From NCBI RefSeq assembly GCF_014217855.1, contig NZ_CP059059.1, positions 1,178,001 to 1,242,000 of the forward strand: 64,000 bases of DNA. The letters run 5' to 3'. Positions 39,859-49,288 of the stretch are shown piece after piece; the first letter of the stretch is position 1; every line of letters starts with the position of its first letter. The stretch is from Synechococcus sp. HK01-R. Lineage in GTDB: Bacteria > Cyanobacteriota > Cyanobacteriia > PCC-6307 > Cyanobiaceae. Position numbers and translations under genes: made by a program. The notes below the pieces were generated by a model, which made no database searches, had not been told where the DNA came from, and saw only the letters and a program-made list of their open reading frames with translations.

Positions 39859-40710
39859 ATGCCGGAGACCCCTTCCACTTCCTTAATCAGCGAAGATCGC
39901 CCTGTGCAGATCCATCCCCTGGCCGCTGTTGACCCCCGGGCCGAACTGGCCGAGGGCGTGGTGATTGGACCCGGTGCCGTTGTGGGCCCTGAGGTCACGA
40001 TCGGAGCGCGCACCTGGGTCGGCCCCCATGCCGTCTTGGATGGTCGGCTCACCATCGGCGCTGACAACCGGATCTATCCCGGTGCTTGTCTGGGGCAAGA
40101 GCCTCAGGATCTCAAATACCGCGGTGCCCCGACCGAGGTGGTGATCGGTGATCAGAACACGATTCGGGAATGCGTGACGATTAACCGTGCCACCGATGAG
40201 GGTGAGATGACCCGGATCGGTGACAGGAACCTGTTGATGGCCTATTGCCATCTTGGCCACAACTGTCTGCTCGGCAATGACATCGTCATGTCGAACGGCA
40301 TCCAGGTGGCCGGGCATGTGGAGATCGAGGACCGGGCTGTGATCGGCGGCTGTCTTGGCATCCATCAGTTCGTTCACATCGGTGGATTGGCCATGGTTGG
40401 CGGCATGACCCGAGTGGATCGCGATGTGCCTCCTTACTGCTTGGTGGAGGGTCACCCCGGTCGTGTGCGTGGATTGAACCGCGTCGGCCTGCGTCGCCGG
40501 GGCCTCGATCAGCGGCAGGGAGGGGAGGAGCTGCGGCAGCTCCAGGACATCTGGACGCTGATCTATCGCTCTGATCTTGTGATCGCTGAAAGCCTCAAGC
40601 AGGCCCGTGCTCAGGAGCTTCTTCCCGCTGCTGATCACCTCTGCAGCTTCCTGGAAGCGTCGATTCGCCAGGGTCGCCGCGGGCCCATGCCGGCTGCGAT
40701 CGGTCGCTGA
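39859..40710 (+). CDS. lpxA: UDP-N-acetylglucosamine acyltransferase
   Basis: LpxA puts the first 3-hydroxyacyl chain on UDP-GlcNAc. The 283-residue product is a left-handed beta-helix of hexapeptide repeats ([20 protein letters not shown]). The catalytic His is in [17 protein letters not shown], after [14 protein letters not shown]. The C-terminal helical domain begins at [21 protein letters not shown] chose ATG 39859; a GTG lies one codon upstream. It follows fabZ by 5 bases. Confidence 0.95.
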   Translation: MPETPSTSLISEDRPVQIHPLAAVDPRAELAEGVVIGPGAVVGPEVTIGARTWVGPHAVLDGRLTIGADNRIYPGACLGQEPQDLKYRGAPTEVVIGDQNTIRECVTINRATDEGEMTRIGDRNLLMAYCHLGHNCLLGNDIVMSNGIQVAGHVEIEDRAVIGGCLGIHQFVHIGGLAMVGGMTRVDRDVPPYCLVEGHPGRVRGLNRVGLRRRGLDQRQGGEELRQLQDIWTLIYRSDLVIAESLKQARAQELLPAADHLCSFLEASIRQGRRGPMPAAIGR

Positions 40711-41891
40711 TGGTGCGATTGCTCATCAGCACCGGGGAGGTCTCCGGTGATCTGCAGGGAAGCCTGCTGATCGAAGCCCTGCATCGCCAGGCTCAGGCCC
40801 GTGGAATCTCCCTTGAGGTGCTCGCCCTTGGCGGAGAGCGCATGCAGGCGGCGGGCGCTGAGCTGCTGGCGGATACGGCGCCGATGGGGGCCATCGGCCT
40901 CTGGGAGGCCCTGCCGCTGGTCGTACCCACCTTGCGGCTGCAAGCTCGCGTCAATGAAGTTCTGGAAGCGCGCCCACCTGATGCGGTGGTGTTGATCGAT
41001 TACATGGGGGCCAATGTGCGCCTGGGCCTCAACCTGCGTCGGCGGCTTCCGACGGTGCCGATCAACTACTACATCGCCCCTCAGGAATGGGCCTGGCGAC
41101 TTGGAGACGGGGGGACGACCCGACTGCTGCGCTTCACCGACCGGATCCTGGCGATCTTTCCAGCTGAGGCCGAGTTCTATGCCGCCCGAGGTGCCCAGGT
41201 GACCTGGGTCGGCCATCCACTGCTGGATCTTGCTGTCCGTCGTCCGGAACGTCAGCAGGCTCGTCAGGCTTTGGGGCTGTCCGGTGATGATGGGCGTCTG
41301 CTGCTGCTGCTGCCGGCCTCTCGCCCTCAGGAGCTTCGCTACTTGATGCCGGTGCTGGTGGAGGCTGCTGCGCGGCTTCAGGCGATCGATCCAGCCTTGG
41401 ACGTGATGGTGCCGGCGGGGCTGCGCGCCTTTGAGGAGCCCTTGCGCAAGGCCTTGGCAGAGGCTGGTGTCCGAGGTCGGGTGGTGCCCGCTGCTGAGGC
41501 GGATGCCCTGAAGCCGAGCCTCTTTGCTGCGGCTGATCTGGCCCTCGGTAAGTCGGGCACGATCAACCTCGAACTCGCCTTGCAGGATGTTCCCCAGGTG
41601 GTGGGCTATCGGGTGAGTCGTCTCACCGCCCTGGTCGCTCAATACGTGCTTCGCTTTCAGGTGGACCACATCTCACCCGTCAATTTGTTGCTCAAAGAGC
41701 GGCTGGTTCCCGAGCTGCTGCAAGGTGAGTTCACCGCAGAAGCCTTTGTGGAGCAGGCGCTGCCTCTGCTGCAGCCATCGCCGGCCCGGGAGCGCATGCT
41801 CGATGGTTACAAGCGCTTGCGCAACACCCTTGGGGAGCCTGGGGTGACCGACCGGGCGGCGGCGGCGATTCTGGAGCCGCTGTTGAAATGA
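40710..41891 (+). CDS. lpxB: Lipid-A-disaccharide synthase
   Basis: LpxB joins lipid X and UDP-2,3-diacylglucosamine to form the lipid A disaccharide; it is a GT19 glycosyltransferase associated with the inner membrane. The 393-residue product contains [20 protein letters not shown] at the N-terminus, [20 protein letters not shown], the conserved [11 protein letters not shown] and the donor-site region [20 protein letters not shown]. It overlaps lpxA as TGATG. lpxD, also needed, is not in the window. Confidence 0.96.
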   Translation: MVRLLISTGEVSGDLQGSLLIEALHRQAQARGISLEVLALGGERMQAAGAELLADTAPMGAIGLWEALPLVVPTLRLQARVNEVLEARPPDAVVLIDYMGANVRLGLNLRRRLPTVPINYYIAPQEWAWRLGDGGTTRLLRFTDRILAIFPAEAEFYAARGAQVTWVGHPLLDLAVRRPERQQARQALGLSGDDGRLLLLLPASRPQELRYLMPVLVEAAARLQAIDPALDVMVPAGLRAFEEPLRKALAEAGVRGRVVPAAEADALKPSLFAAADLALGKSGTINLELALQDVPQVVGYRVSRLTALVAQYVLRFQVDHISPVNLLLKERLVPELLQGEFTAEAFVEQALPLLQPSPARERMLDGYKRLRNTLGEPGVTDRAAAAILEPLLK

Positions 41892-42568
41892 AGCGGTTGT
41901 CGTGGGCTGTTCAACGGAGAGGGTCCGCCTGGGGCAGGGCGGTGCTTCGGAGTGTTGTTCTGGTCTTTCTGTTGCTGGTGACCATCGGTGGCGCCGGTCG
42001 CCCTGCCCTGGCGGCGCCGGTTCAGGAGGCCGTGTTTGCTGGAGGTTGCTTCTGGTGCCTGGAGCATGATCTCGAACACCTTCCCGGTGTGCTTTCCGCT
42101 GAGAGTGGTTACAGCGGTGGCCATGTGCAGCAACCGACCTACGAGCAGGTGAGTGGTGAGCGGACGGGCCACCAGGAGTCGGTGCGGGTGCGCTTTGATC
42201 CCGGCAAGATCTCCTACGCCACCTTGCTGCGCAGCTACTGGCGCAATGTGGATCCCCTCGATGGGGGTGGGCAGTTTTGCGACCGTGGTGATTCCTATCG
42301 GCCTGTGATCTTCACCCGCGGCAAAGAGCAGGAGGAGCAGGCCCGTCAGAGTGCTGCGTCAGCGGCCCGGGAGCTGAAACAACCGGTTGATCGTCTCAAG
42401 GTTCAGATTCGCCAGGCCGTGCGTTTCTGGCCAGCTGAGGGGTATCACCAGAACTATGCGGAGCGGAATCCGCTGCGTTACCGCTTTTATCGGACCGCCT
42501 GTGGTCGTGACCGACGCCTGGATGCCGTGTGGGGGGCGCGGGCTCGCACCGGCAAGCCGTGGAGTTGA
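41888..42568 (+). CDS. msrA: Secreted peptide-methionine (S)-S-oxide reductase
   Basis: MsrA reduces methionine-S-sulfoxide in proteins. The 226-residue product has a basic then hydrophobic N-terminus ([20 protein letters not shown], signal-like, cleavage near ALAA). The active-site motif is [20 protein letters not shown], then [18 protein letters not shown] and the C-terminal [10 protein letters not shown]. Export suggests repair of periplasmic or outer-membrane proteins, which fits the bamA-lpx context. It overlaps lpxB by four bases. Confidence 0.92.
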   Translation: MKRLSWAVQRRGSAWGRAVLRSVVLVFLLLVTIGGAGRPALAAPVQEAVFAGGCFWCLEHDLEHLPGVLSAESGYSGGHVQQPTYEQVSGERTGHQESVRVRFDPGKISYATLLRSYWRNVDPLDGGGQFCDRGDSYRPVIFTRGKEQEEQARQSAASAARELKQPVDRLKVQIRQAVRFWPAEGYHQNYAERNPLRYRFYRTACGRDRRLDAVWGARARTGKPWS

Positions 42569-42705
42569 CAAGGAAATCGGTGGAAAATCTAAAGGCCGCT
42601 GTATCAAAAGGCTCAGCCACTTCTCAGTGAAGGTGCGGGTTTTCCCCCATTCCAATCCCCAGCCACTTTGATTACCATCTGTCAGAGAATTGAGGGAGGA
42701 GATGT

Positions 42706-42918
42706 ATGTATCTGCTGACCATCAAGGACGGTCTTTTGACCCGACACATTGGTCCGTATCCGTCACCGAAGCAGGCATCCGATGATCTCGAGCGGGTGAT
42801 GGCCTCGTTTTCGGAGCGGGCGCGCTGGCAGATCCATGCGCTCGAGTGCCCGACGAGTCTGAGGCTGGTGCACCCATCGCCTCAGGAGGATCGCTCCATG
42901 TCTGCGGCTGCTTCTTGA
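42706..42918 (+). CDS. Small conserved-looking protein, 70 residues
   Basis: I have no family name. The product begins MYLLTIKDGLLTRHIGPYPS and contains KQASDDLERVMASFSERARW and QIHALECPTS, compatible with a compact alpha/beta fold. A strong Shine-Dalgarno sequence (GAGGGAGGAG) lies 4-13 bases upstream of the ATG. Its 3' end overlaps the convergent gene by 37 bases. It is probably an ordinary small picocyanobacterial protein; function unknown. Confidence 0.75.
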   Translation: MYLLTIKDGLLTRHIGPYPSPKQASDDLERVMASFSERARWQIHALECPTSLRLVHPSPQEDRSMSAAAS

Positions 42919-43151
42919 ACAGCCTTGCTGCGGGGATACCCCCGCAGCAGACCGCTTTCGATCATTAAGCCCACTCCAGCGTTGATACAGACCAGGCTGA
43001 GGGTTCCGTACCAAAACCAGGGCCCACCATCCTTGCCGAGGGTCTGGAGAATGCGTCGGGTGAGCGCTTCTCCGAAGAGGCACAGCCCAGCCGGCAGCAG
43101 CAGGATTCCCAGCTGTGCCCTCAAATACCAGCGAAACGGGCGGGAGGCCAT
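42882..43151 (-). CDS. Small membrane protein, 89 residues
   Basis: No family recognised. Two hydrophobic segments, LGILLLPAGLCLFGEAL and GTLSLVCINAGVGLMIESGL, are separated by TRRILQTLGKDGGPWFWY, suggesting a two-span membrane protein. The basic start MASRPFRWYLRAQ fits a cytoplasmic N-terminus. It runs opposite to the small gene at 42706 and overlaps its last bases. pepA is upstream on the same strand. Confidence 0.7.
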   Translation of the reverse strand: MASRPFRWYLRAQLGILLLPAGLCLFGEALTRRILQTLGKDGGPWFWYGTLSLVCINAGVGLMIESGLLRGYPRSKAVQEAAADMERSS

Positions 43152-43178
43152 GAAGTCGTTGTCGGTCTCGCTGGGAAT

Positions 43179-44675
43179 TTAGGCGTTAGCCCCAGCGCCA
43201 CCGCCGCAGATCCAGTTCACCAGGGTGCGCACGCCATACCCCGTGGCACCTGCTGGGTCGAGACCCCGACCTTTGTCGCTCCAGACCGTGCCTGCGATAT
43301 CCATGTGGGCCCAGGGAATCTCCCGGTCAACGAACTCGCGAAGGAACAGGGCCGCTGTGATCGAACCACCCGGACGAGGTCCGGTGTTCTTGAGATCCGC
43401 CAGCAGCGATTTCAGCCCCTCCCGGTAGCTGGACTGCATCGGCATCCGCCAGAGCCCCTCACCGGCCTGCTCGGCCGCTTGCCGCAGGCCATCGGCTAAA
43501 TCGTCGTGGTCGCTCCAGAGGCCGGCGATCTCCTCGCCAAGAGCGATCACACAGGCGCCCGTCAGGGTGGCGAGGTCCACGATGGCATCGGGCTTGAGCT
43601 CGCTGGCGTACACGAGGGCATCGGCGAGGGTCAGGCGCCCCTCCGCATCGGTGTTGTTGATTTCGATCGTGGTGCCGTTGGAGGCGGTCACGATGTCACC
43701 GGGATGCACCGCTGAACCATTGACCATGTTTTCGCAGGAGGCCACCAGCATGTGCACCTCCACCCCCTCGGGGCGCAGTTCGGCGATGGCGCGCATCGCT
43801 CCGATCACGGCGGCGCTGCCGCCCATGTCGTACTTCATCATGTCGATCTGGGCGGCGCCCACCTTGAGGTTGTAACCGCCTGAGTCGAAGGTGAGGCCTT
43901 TGCCCACCAACACCAGTCGCTTGCGGACCGCACCGTTCGGGCGGTAGGTGAGGTGGATGAATTTCGGATCGAGATCTGAGCCCTGGCTGACGGCCAGATA
44001 GGCCCCCATGCCCCGCTTGGCGCAGTCCGCACGTTCAAGCACTTTCAGCTCGAGGCCATGGGCCTGGGCAATGGTCGCGGCACTGTCTGCCAGGGCAGCA
44101 GGGGTGACGCTGTTCGGTGGTGCGGCCACAAGCTCACGGGCGAGTTCGACCCCCGCGCAGATCGCACCGACACGCTCCAGGGCACTGGCGGTGTCCGCCG
44201 GAAGCGTGCCGAGCAGCTCGAATCGCTCTGGCAGGGTGCGGGGGTCTGGTTTGCTGCGGAAGCGAACGTCGCTGTAAAGCGCTAGGCGGATCGCTTCAGC
44301 GACGGATAAGGCCTCGGCTGTTGCCTGGGCCGGTTGCTCGCTCCAGGGCAGTAGAACGCCGACACTGCCGCTTTCTGCTTTGCAGCCCTTGGCGGCGTTG
44401 GCGGCCGCCTGACGCAGGGCCGGGAGTTGTGGACTGGCGGCAGCACCCAGTCCCACGAGGATCAGGCTGCTGATTTCAGGGCGCAGCAGCTGGAGTTTGG
44501 CCAGTTCGCCTCCCTTGCCCTCAAAGCGCTGCCGCTTAAGCCAGGGAGCGATCGCGAGCCCCAGGCGCGTCTCCAGCTCTCCGATCAGACCCTGGGGATC
44601 CTGTTCATGGACGCCGACCACCAGGACGGATCCGCTCCAGGCCGAGAGGTTGGCCGGCGATAGCGAGAACTGCAT
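43179..44675 (-). CDS. pepA: Leucyl aminopeptidase
   Basis: PepA is an M17 metallo-aminopeptidase; it also binds DNA in E. coli. The 498-residue product has the substrate-domain segment VLVGKGLTFDSGGYNLKVGA, metal ligands in KYDMGGSAAVIGAMRA, and the diagnostic signature NTDAEGRLTLADALVYA. It also contains AHMDIAGTVWSDKGRGLDP near the C-terminus. Full length. Confidence 0.95.
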   Translation of the reverse strand: MQFSLSPANLSAWSGSVLVVGVHEQDPQGLIGELETRLGLAIAPWLKRQRFEGKGGELAKLQLLRPEISSLILVGLGAAASPQLPALRQAAANAAKGCKAESGSVGVLLPWSEQPAQATAEALSVAEAIRLALYSDVRFRSKPDPRTLPERFELLGTLPADTASALERVGAICAGVELARELVAAPPNSVTPAALADSAATIAQAHGLELKVLERADCAKRGMGAYLAVSQGSDLDPKFIHLTYRPNGAVRKRLVLVGKGLTFDSGGYNLKVGAAQIDMMKYDMGGSAAVIGAMRAIAELRPEGVEVHMLVASCENMVNGSAVHPGDIVTASNGTTIEINNTDAEGRLTLADALVYASELKPDAIVDLATLTGACVIALGEEIAGLWSDHDDLADGLRQAAEQAGEGLWRMPMQSSYREGLKSLLADLKNTGPRPGGSITAALFLREFVDREIPWAHMDIAGTVWSDKGRGLDPAGATGYGVRTLVNWICGGGAGANA

Positions 44676-44734
44676 GGCGTCAAGACGGTTGTCGCGATGC
44701 TACGGATCCGGCCTGATCTGCTGCTGCAGCAGGG

Positions 44735-45328
44735 TTAGCCATCGGCATTGAACGGTGTGGCCCAGCGTTCACGGGTTTCCTTGTTGAACGGCGGCAGCCA
44801 GGTTTGGATCAGTTGTTGTTCCAGGCGCCTTCGGCTGCGGGTCTCGCGCGGAACATCCCCCCAGAAGCGGATGCTGGTTTGGCCGCGCAGGCCCACGGCG
44901 CTGAGCGCCTCGCTGTAGCTCGCGAGATAGCTCTTGCAGTCGTGCTCGCCCTTCCAGCGGCGATCGGCCGCCACGGTTTCGCCGACATAGAGAAGGATTG
45001 GGGTGCTCAGATCCTCGGGGCGATCCATCACCAAGTAGATCGCCGGTCCCTGATGGGGACTCTCCGGCCAGCGCCAGAAGCTGAGGGGAAGGGGCTGCAG
45101 GGTCAGGGGTGCGAACCGCTCGAGGGGCTCGGTGCTGGCGAACAACTGGGTCTGCTGCACAGAGCCTGGCCCGGCGGGGGCAGCGAAGAGGGGGGCCTGG
45201 TGGCGCTGGATCCGCCTCTGCCAGTCGCGCAGGACCGATGCGCTGAGGGCGAGCTGTGGTTCGTTGGTGACTGTTCCTTCAGGCGGACTCTGGGCGAAGA
45301 GATCACCCTGACGGGGTTCTGGTGGCAT
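44735..45328 (-). CDS. GIY-YIG domain protein
   Basis: The C-terminal half of this 197-residue protein is a GIY-YIG nuclease fold. The GIY-like strand is AIYLVM (96-101) and the YIG-like strand is LLYVGET (112-118). R123 and R124 follow at the expected catalytic Arg spacing. The metal-binding Glu is E170 in RRLEQQLIQTWLPPFN, with N182 in PPFN, so the catalytic set seems intact. The N-terminal 90 residues are Pro/Gln-rich and unfamiliar. The HhH gene lies 3 bases upstream on the same strand. A nuclease role on DNA is inferred from the fold. Confidence 0.72.
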   Translation of the reverse strand: MPPEPRQGDLFAQSPPEGTVTNEPQLALSASVLRDWQRRIQRHQAPLFAAPAGPGSVQQTQLFASTEPLERFAPLTLQPLPLSFWRWPESPHQGPAIYLVMDRPEDLSTPILLYVGETVAADRRWKGEHDCKSYLASYSEALSAVGLRGQTSIRFWGDVPRETRSRRRLEQQLIQTWLPPFNKETRERWATPFNADG

Positions 45329-45331
45329 CGT

Positions 45332-45901
45332 TCAGCAGCCAGGAGGCAGGCTGGGGCCAGGTCGCCGCTCCCCGAAGCGGACCCGGCCAATCAGTTGCTC
45401 CACCACTTCCGGCGGCAGGCAGAGCCGTTCCTGCAGGTCGGCCAGGTTGTCGAAGGGGCGACGGCGGCGTTCTTGGATCAGCCGCTGAAGGCGATCGGCA
45501 GGCCAGAGCAACGCCGCCGTGAGTCGCTCCGGAGCAGCAGCATTGAGATCGAGAGGGGGAGCTGGGGGCTGGGGGGGGGCATCCCCATACCAATGGATGA
45601 CCAGGTGGGGGCGCCAGCGCTCCGCTAGCTCGGGAGGCAGATCGAGCAACTGAATCAGATCCTCAGCCTGGCTGAACTGCACGCCTCCCCGCTGAAGACG
45701 CAGCAGCAGATCCACCATGGCCTCACTGCAGCCAGGCAGTTGTCGCCACTGGGAGGCGCTGGCCCGGTTCACATCCACAACCCAGCTGGGTGGCTCGGGG
45801 GGGGCTGCTGGGGCTGGCCGTGCCGATGGTTCGGCCGGCAACTCACCCATGGCCTGCAACACCTTGCGGGCCAGCGGATCGAGCCAGTGGCCGCGGGTCA
45901 T
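45332..45901 (-). CDS. Helix-hairpin-helix (ComEA-like) protein
   Basis: The 189-residue product has two helix-hairpin-helix units: residues about 42-90 (VDVNRASASQWRQLPGCSEA) and about 117-172 (LDLNAAAPERLTAALLWPAD, then FDNLADLQERLCLPPEVVEQ). The VNRAS...LPG pattern is typical of ComEA-type DNA-binding domains. There is no signal peptide, so unlike ComEA it is probably cytosolic. The GIY-YIG gene starts 3 bases after its stop, indicating a bicistronic unit. Function is unproven. Confidence 0.72.
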   Translation of the reverse strand: MTRGHWLDPLARKVLQAMGELPAEPSARPAPAAPPEPPSWVVDVNRASASQWRQLPGCSEAMVDLLLRLQRGGVQFSQAEDLIQLLDLPPELAERWRPHLVIHWYGDAPPQPPAPPLDLNAAAPERLTAALLWPADRLQRLIQERRRRPFDNLADLQERLCLPPEVVEQLIGRVRFGERRPGPSLPPGC

Positions 45902-45934
45902 CGCTGCTGCCTCCCGGTTGCTTCCCGCAGGACC

Positions 45935-46678
45935 TTACCCAGACTCCCTCGGTCCCTGCCAGCGGGGCGGCCGGGCTGGCAGCTCCACCAGGCCATCGCG
46001 GAAGGCCATCACCACCGCATGGGTGCGGTCTTTCGCCGGTAGTTTGCGCAGCACGCTGCCGACGTGGGATTTCACCGTGTCGATGGACACCACAAGGGCA
46101 TCCGCGATCTCCCGGTTGCTCATGCCCCGGCAGAGCCCCCGCAGCACGTCTTCCTCCCGCAGGCTGAGCTCCGCAAGGGGGCCTTGGTCTGAGCCTTTCC
46201 CCAGTCGACCGTGACGAAGAACGCCGCTGATCATCGGATCGATGTATTGATCGTCGCTGTCGATCGCGTTGAGGGCGGCAAACACGGTGCCTGAACCGAC
46301 GTTTTGGTGGGCGCAGAGCCCATCAGATCCGGCATCAATCGCCTCAAGAATCGTGCGCACGATCGGCCGCTGGATCAGCATCAGGATCTTCAGCTGCGGA
46401 TACGCCACCCTGGCTCGACGCACCAGGCTGACGCCGCTGCCCGCTTCCAGGAGATCCGTGCAGAGCAGGAGGTCTGCCTCGCTGCTGCCGAGGCTTTGCA
46501 GGCATTCCTCCTCGCTGGTGGCTGCTGTGACCAGCGGACCCAGACCTTCAAACAGGCTCACCCAACTGGTGAGCAACATTCGATCGGCGGTGGCGATCGC
46601 CGTTCGGCTGCGTCGGAGCAGGCGATGGCCTTCACGCACGCGATTCTGCAGGGTGGGAATTCTTTGGCTGAAATCCAC
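45935..46678 (-). CDS. LuxR-family response regulator
   Basis: The 247-residue product has an N-terminal receiver-like region (RTAIATADRMLLTSWVSLFE) with a possible phospho-acceptor in LLLCTDLLEAGS, though the domain is diverged. The C-terminal LuxR-type DNA-binding helix-turn-helix is clear: LSLREEDVLRGLCRGMSNRE then IADALVVSIDTVKSHVGSVL. It probably regulates transcription; no partner kinase is adjacent. A DUF1825 gene lies divergently. Confidence 0.85.
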   Translation of the reverse strand: MDFSQRIPTLQNRVREGHRLLRRSRTAIATADRMLLTSWVSLFEGLGPLVTAATSEEECLQSLGSSEADLLLCTDLLEAGSGVSLVRRARVAYPQLKILMLIQRPIVRTILEAIDAGSDGLCAHQNVGSGTVFAALNAIDSDDQYIDPMISGVLRHGRLGKGSDQGPLAELSLREEDVLRGLCRGMSNREIADALVVSIDTVKSHVGSVLRKLPAKDRTHAVVMAFRDGLVELPARPPRWQGPRESG

Positions 46679-46803
46679 GCAAGGCCGCGGCGATGCGCCG
46701 CAGGTGGCATTGCTCCCATGTTCACCCCGTTCAGGGGGCAGGGATCCGCACTGTTAAGAGACGGCGGAATTGTTCAGACTCGCTTTCAGTTGATCAGCGG
46801 GCC

Positions 46804-47130
46804 ATGGCGTTCTTCGACTCCGAGATCGTTCAGGAGGAGGCCAAGCGACTGTTCGGCGACTATCAGCAACTGATGCAGCTCGGCTCCGACTACGGAAAGT
46901 TTGACCGGGAGGGCAAGAAGAAGTTCATCGACACGATGGAGGAGCTGATGGGGCGCTATCGGGTGTTTATGAAGCGCTTCGAGCTCTCGGAAGATTTCCA
47001 GGCCAAGCTCACCGTGGAGCAGCTCCGCACCCAGCTCGGTCAGTTCGGGATCACTCCCGAGCAGATGTTCGAGCAGATGAATCAAACCCTCGAGCGCATG
47101 AAGAGCCAGCTGGATCAGTCGCCCTCCTGA
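46804..47130 (+). CDS. DUF1825 family protein
   Basis: The 108-residue product belongs to a small, largely cyanobacterial family without known function. It begins [20 protein letters not shown] and contains [20 protein letters not shown] and [20 protein letters not shown]. It is predicted helical and cytosolic. I chose the ATG at 46804 because conservation starts there. It is divergent from the LuxR-type regulator and followed by tyrS after 65 bases. Confidence 0.85.
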   Translation: MAFFDSEIVQEEAKRLFGDYQQLMQLGSDYGKFDREGKKKFIDTMEELMGRYRVFMKRFELSEDFQAKLTVEQLRTQLGQFGITPEQMFEQMNQTLERMKSQLDQSPS

Positions 47131-47195
47131 AGGAGCAGCGGGGAAGTGGGCCGGCTGGCCCCGTACGATCCGCACGGATTCAGTGCTCCTCTGCC

Positions 47196-48443
47196 ATGGC
47201 TGATGCCTCTTCTTCCCTGCCGCATTGGCTGGCGCGGGGCATGGCCGATCTCTTTCCGGCCGGAGACCCCTCCGACCCGGATCAAGCTCTGGGCGCCCGG
47301 CTCAAGGCAGCCGACAAGGCCGGCCGGCCCCTGCGCATCAAGCTGGGCATCGACCCCACCGGAAGCGACATCCACCTGGGACACAGCATTTTGTTCCGCA
47401 AGTTGCGGGCTTTCCAGGATGCGGGCCACACGGCGGTGTTGATCATTGGTGACTTCACAGCACGCATCGGCGATCCCACCGGCAAGAGCGCCACGCGGGT
47501 GCAGCTCAGCAAGGAGCAGGTGGAAGCCAACGCCACCACCTACCTGCGTCAGCTCGGCCAAGGGCAGCCCAAGGAGCGGGCCCTGCTGGATTTCGAGACC
47601 CCGGGCCGACTTGAGGTGCGCCGCAACAGTGAGTGGTTGGAGGGCTTGGATCTGCCTCAGGTGATCGGCTTGCTGGGGACTGCCACCGTGGGCCAGATGC
47701 TGGCGAAGGACGACTTTTCCAAGCGCTATGGCAGCGGCACCCCCATCGCGTTGCATGAGTTCCTCTATCCACTGCTGCAGGGCTACGACTCGGTGGCGGT
47801 GGAGGCTGACGTGGAGCTCGGGGGCACGGATCAGAAATTCAATGTGGCGATGGGCCGTGACCTGCAGCGCCATTTCGGCAAAGGCACCCAGTTCGGGTTG
47901 CTGCTGCCGATCTTGGTGGGTCTTGATGGTGTCCAGAAGATGAGCAAGAGCCTGGGCAACACCGTTGGCCTCGAGGACGATCCCCTTTCGATGTATTCCA
48001 AGCTCGAGAAGGTGGGCGATGGGGCGATCGACGACTACGTGACCTTGCTCACCGATCTGGATTTGAACGCTTTGCCGGACAATCCCCGCGAGAAGCAGAA
48101 GGCGATGGCCCTGGCGGTGACCGCCAGCCGCCATGGGATCGAGGCGGCCACGAAGGCTCAGGCCGACGCGGCCACGTTGGTTGGGGGCGCCGGTGATGCG
48201 GCGGCGGAGGTGCCGGAGGCGTCTCTGGCGGAGGTGAACTTCCCTGCTAAGGCCTTTTATCTGCTCAGCGCCGTTGGCATCTGCGCCAGCAGCAGTGAAG
48301 CCCGCCGTCAGATCCAGGGTGGCGGCGTGAAGCTCGATGGCGAGAAGCTCAGCGATCCCAATCAGGAATTTGCAGGCCCCGATCAATTGGCCGGCAAGGT
48401 GCTGCAGCTGGGCAAAAAGACCTTCCGCCGTTTGGTGGGCTGA
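47196..48443 (+). CDS. tyrS: Tyrosyl-tRNA synthetase
   Basis: This class I synthetase charges tRNA-Tyr. The 415-residue product contains the HIGH-like motif HLGHS in [16 protein letters not shown], the tyrosine-site region [16 protein letters not shown] and the KMSKS motif in [15 protein letters not shown]. An S4-like C-terminal domain follows ([20 protein letters not shown]). It overlaps pyrF as TGATG. Confidence 0.96.
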   Translation: MADASSSLPHWLARGMADLFPAGDPSDPDQALGARLKAADKAGRPLRIKLGIDPTGSDIHLGHSILFRKLRAFQDAGHTAVLIIGDFTARIGDPTGKSATRVQLSKEQVEANATTYLRQLGQGQPKERALLDFETPGRLEVRRNSEWLEGLDLPQVIGLLGTATVGQMLAKDDFSKRYGSGTPIALHEFLYPLLQGYDSVAVEADVELGGTDQKFNVAMGRDLQRHFGKGTQFGLLLPILVGLDGVQKMSKSLGNTVGLEDDPLSMYSKLEKVGDGAIDDYVTLLTDLDLNALPDNPREKQKAMALAVTASRHGIEAATKAQADAATLVGGAGDAAAEVPEASLAEVNFPAKAFYLLSAVGICASSSEARRQIQGGGVKLDGEKLSDPNQEFAGPDQLAGKVLQLGKKTFRRLVG

Positions 48444-49183
48444 TGACGAGCTTGCATCCCGCTGATCGGATCATTGTGGCTCTCGATGGCATGGCGCCCG
48501 AGCAGGCGCTGGCCTTTGCCGCTCAGGTGGAAGGGCTGCGCTGGGTGAAGGTGGGCCTGGAGCTGTTTGTGCAGGCGGGCCCGGAGGTGGTGGCCCAACT
48601 GCGTGAGCAGGGGCTGCGGGTGTTTCTCGACCTCAAATTTCACGACATCCCGGCCACGATGGCCGGGGCTTGCCGGCGGGCAGCGGCGCTGGGGGCGGAG
48701 CTGATCACGGTGCATGCCTGCGCCGGCAGTGAAGCACTCCAGGCGGCCCAGGCCGCGGCGGTGGAAGGAGCAAAAAGCGCTGGCCAACCCGCCCCCACCC
48801 TGCTGGCGGTGACGGTGCTCACCAGCTGGGAGGAGCAAAGGCTGCAACGGGAACTCGCCATTGCCCAAGGCATCGCCGAACGGGTGCCGGCGTTGGCACA
48901 GTTGTCGGCAACCGCCGGCATCGGCGGCTGTGTGTGCTCACCCCTGGAGGCCGAGGTATTGCGGGGGCAGCACCCCGAGCCGTTTGCCTTGGTGACGCCA
49001 GGCATTCGACCCAAAGGAGCCGCAGTGGGCGATCAGGCCCGGGTGATGGGGCCTGCCGAGGCGATTACAGCAGGCGCCAGTCAGCTGGTGATCGGCCGGC
49101 CGATCACCAAGGCTGAGGATCCCAGCGCTGCGTTTGCGGCCTGTTGCGGGGAGCTCATCGGAAGCCCCCAGCCAAGCGAGTGA
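48443..49183 (+). CDS. pyrF: Orotidine-5'-phosphate decarboxylase
   Basis: PyrF makes UMP from OMP, the last step of pyrimidine synthesis. The 246-residue product contains [20 protein letters not shown], the catalytic motif [19 protein letters not shown] with alternating Lys and Asp, and [20 protein letters not shown] near the C-terminus. It overlaps tyrS by one base. It ends 1 base before the small minus-strand ORF at 49184. Confidence 0.96.
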   Translation: MTSLHPADRIIVALDGMAPEQALAFAAQVEGLRWVKVGLELFVQAGPEVVAQLREQGLRVFLDLKFHDIPATMAGACRRAAALGAELITVHACAGSEALQAAQAAAVEGAKSAGQPAPTLLAVTVLTSWEEQRLQRELAIAQGIAERVPALAQLSATAGIGGCVCSPLEAEVLRGQHPEPFALVTPGIRPKGAAVGDQARVMGPAEAITAGASQLVIGRPITKAEDPSAAFAACCGELIGSPQPSE

Positions 49184-49288
49184 TCAGAACTTGACGTTGA
49201 GACCGCCCCAGGCGCGCCAGCTGGTGCCCAGAGCATTCCCGTAGAACACCGGCCCCCCGCGCAAGAACACGACCACCGCGGCGCTCAC
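49184..49288 (-). other. Possible 34-residue ORF or gene remnant after plsY
   Basis: A GTG-started frame overlaps the plsY stop as GTGA and runs 34 codons to TGA. It encodes V-SAAVVVFLRGGPVFYGNALG then TSWRAWGGLNVKF. The Phe-terminated end GGLNVKF resembles an outer-membrane barrel C-terminus, so it may be the remnant of a lost gene. It is too short to be confident; it may also be chance. Confidence 0.25.
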
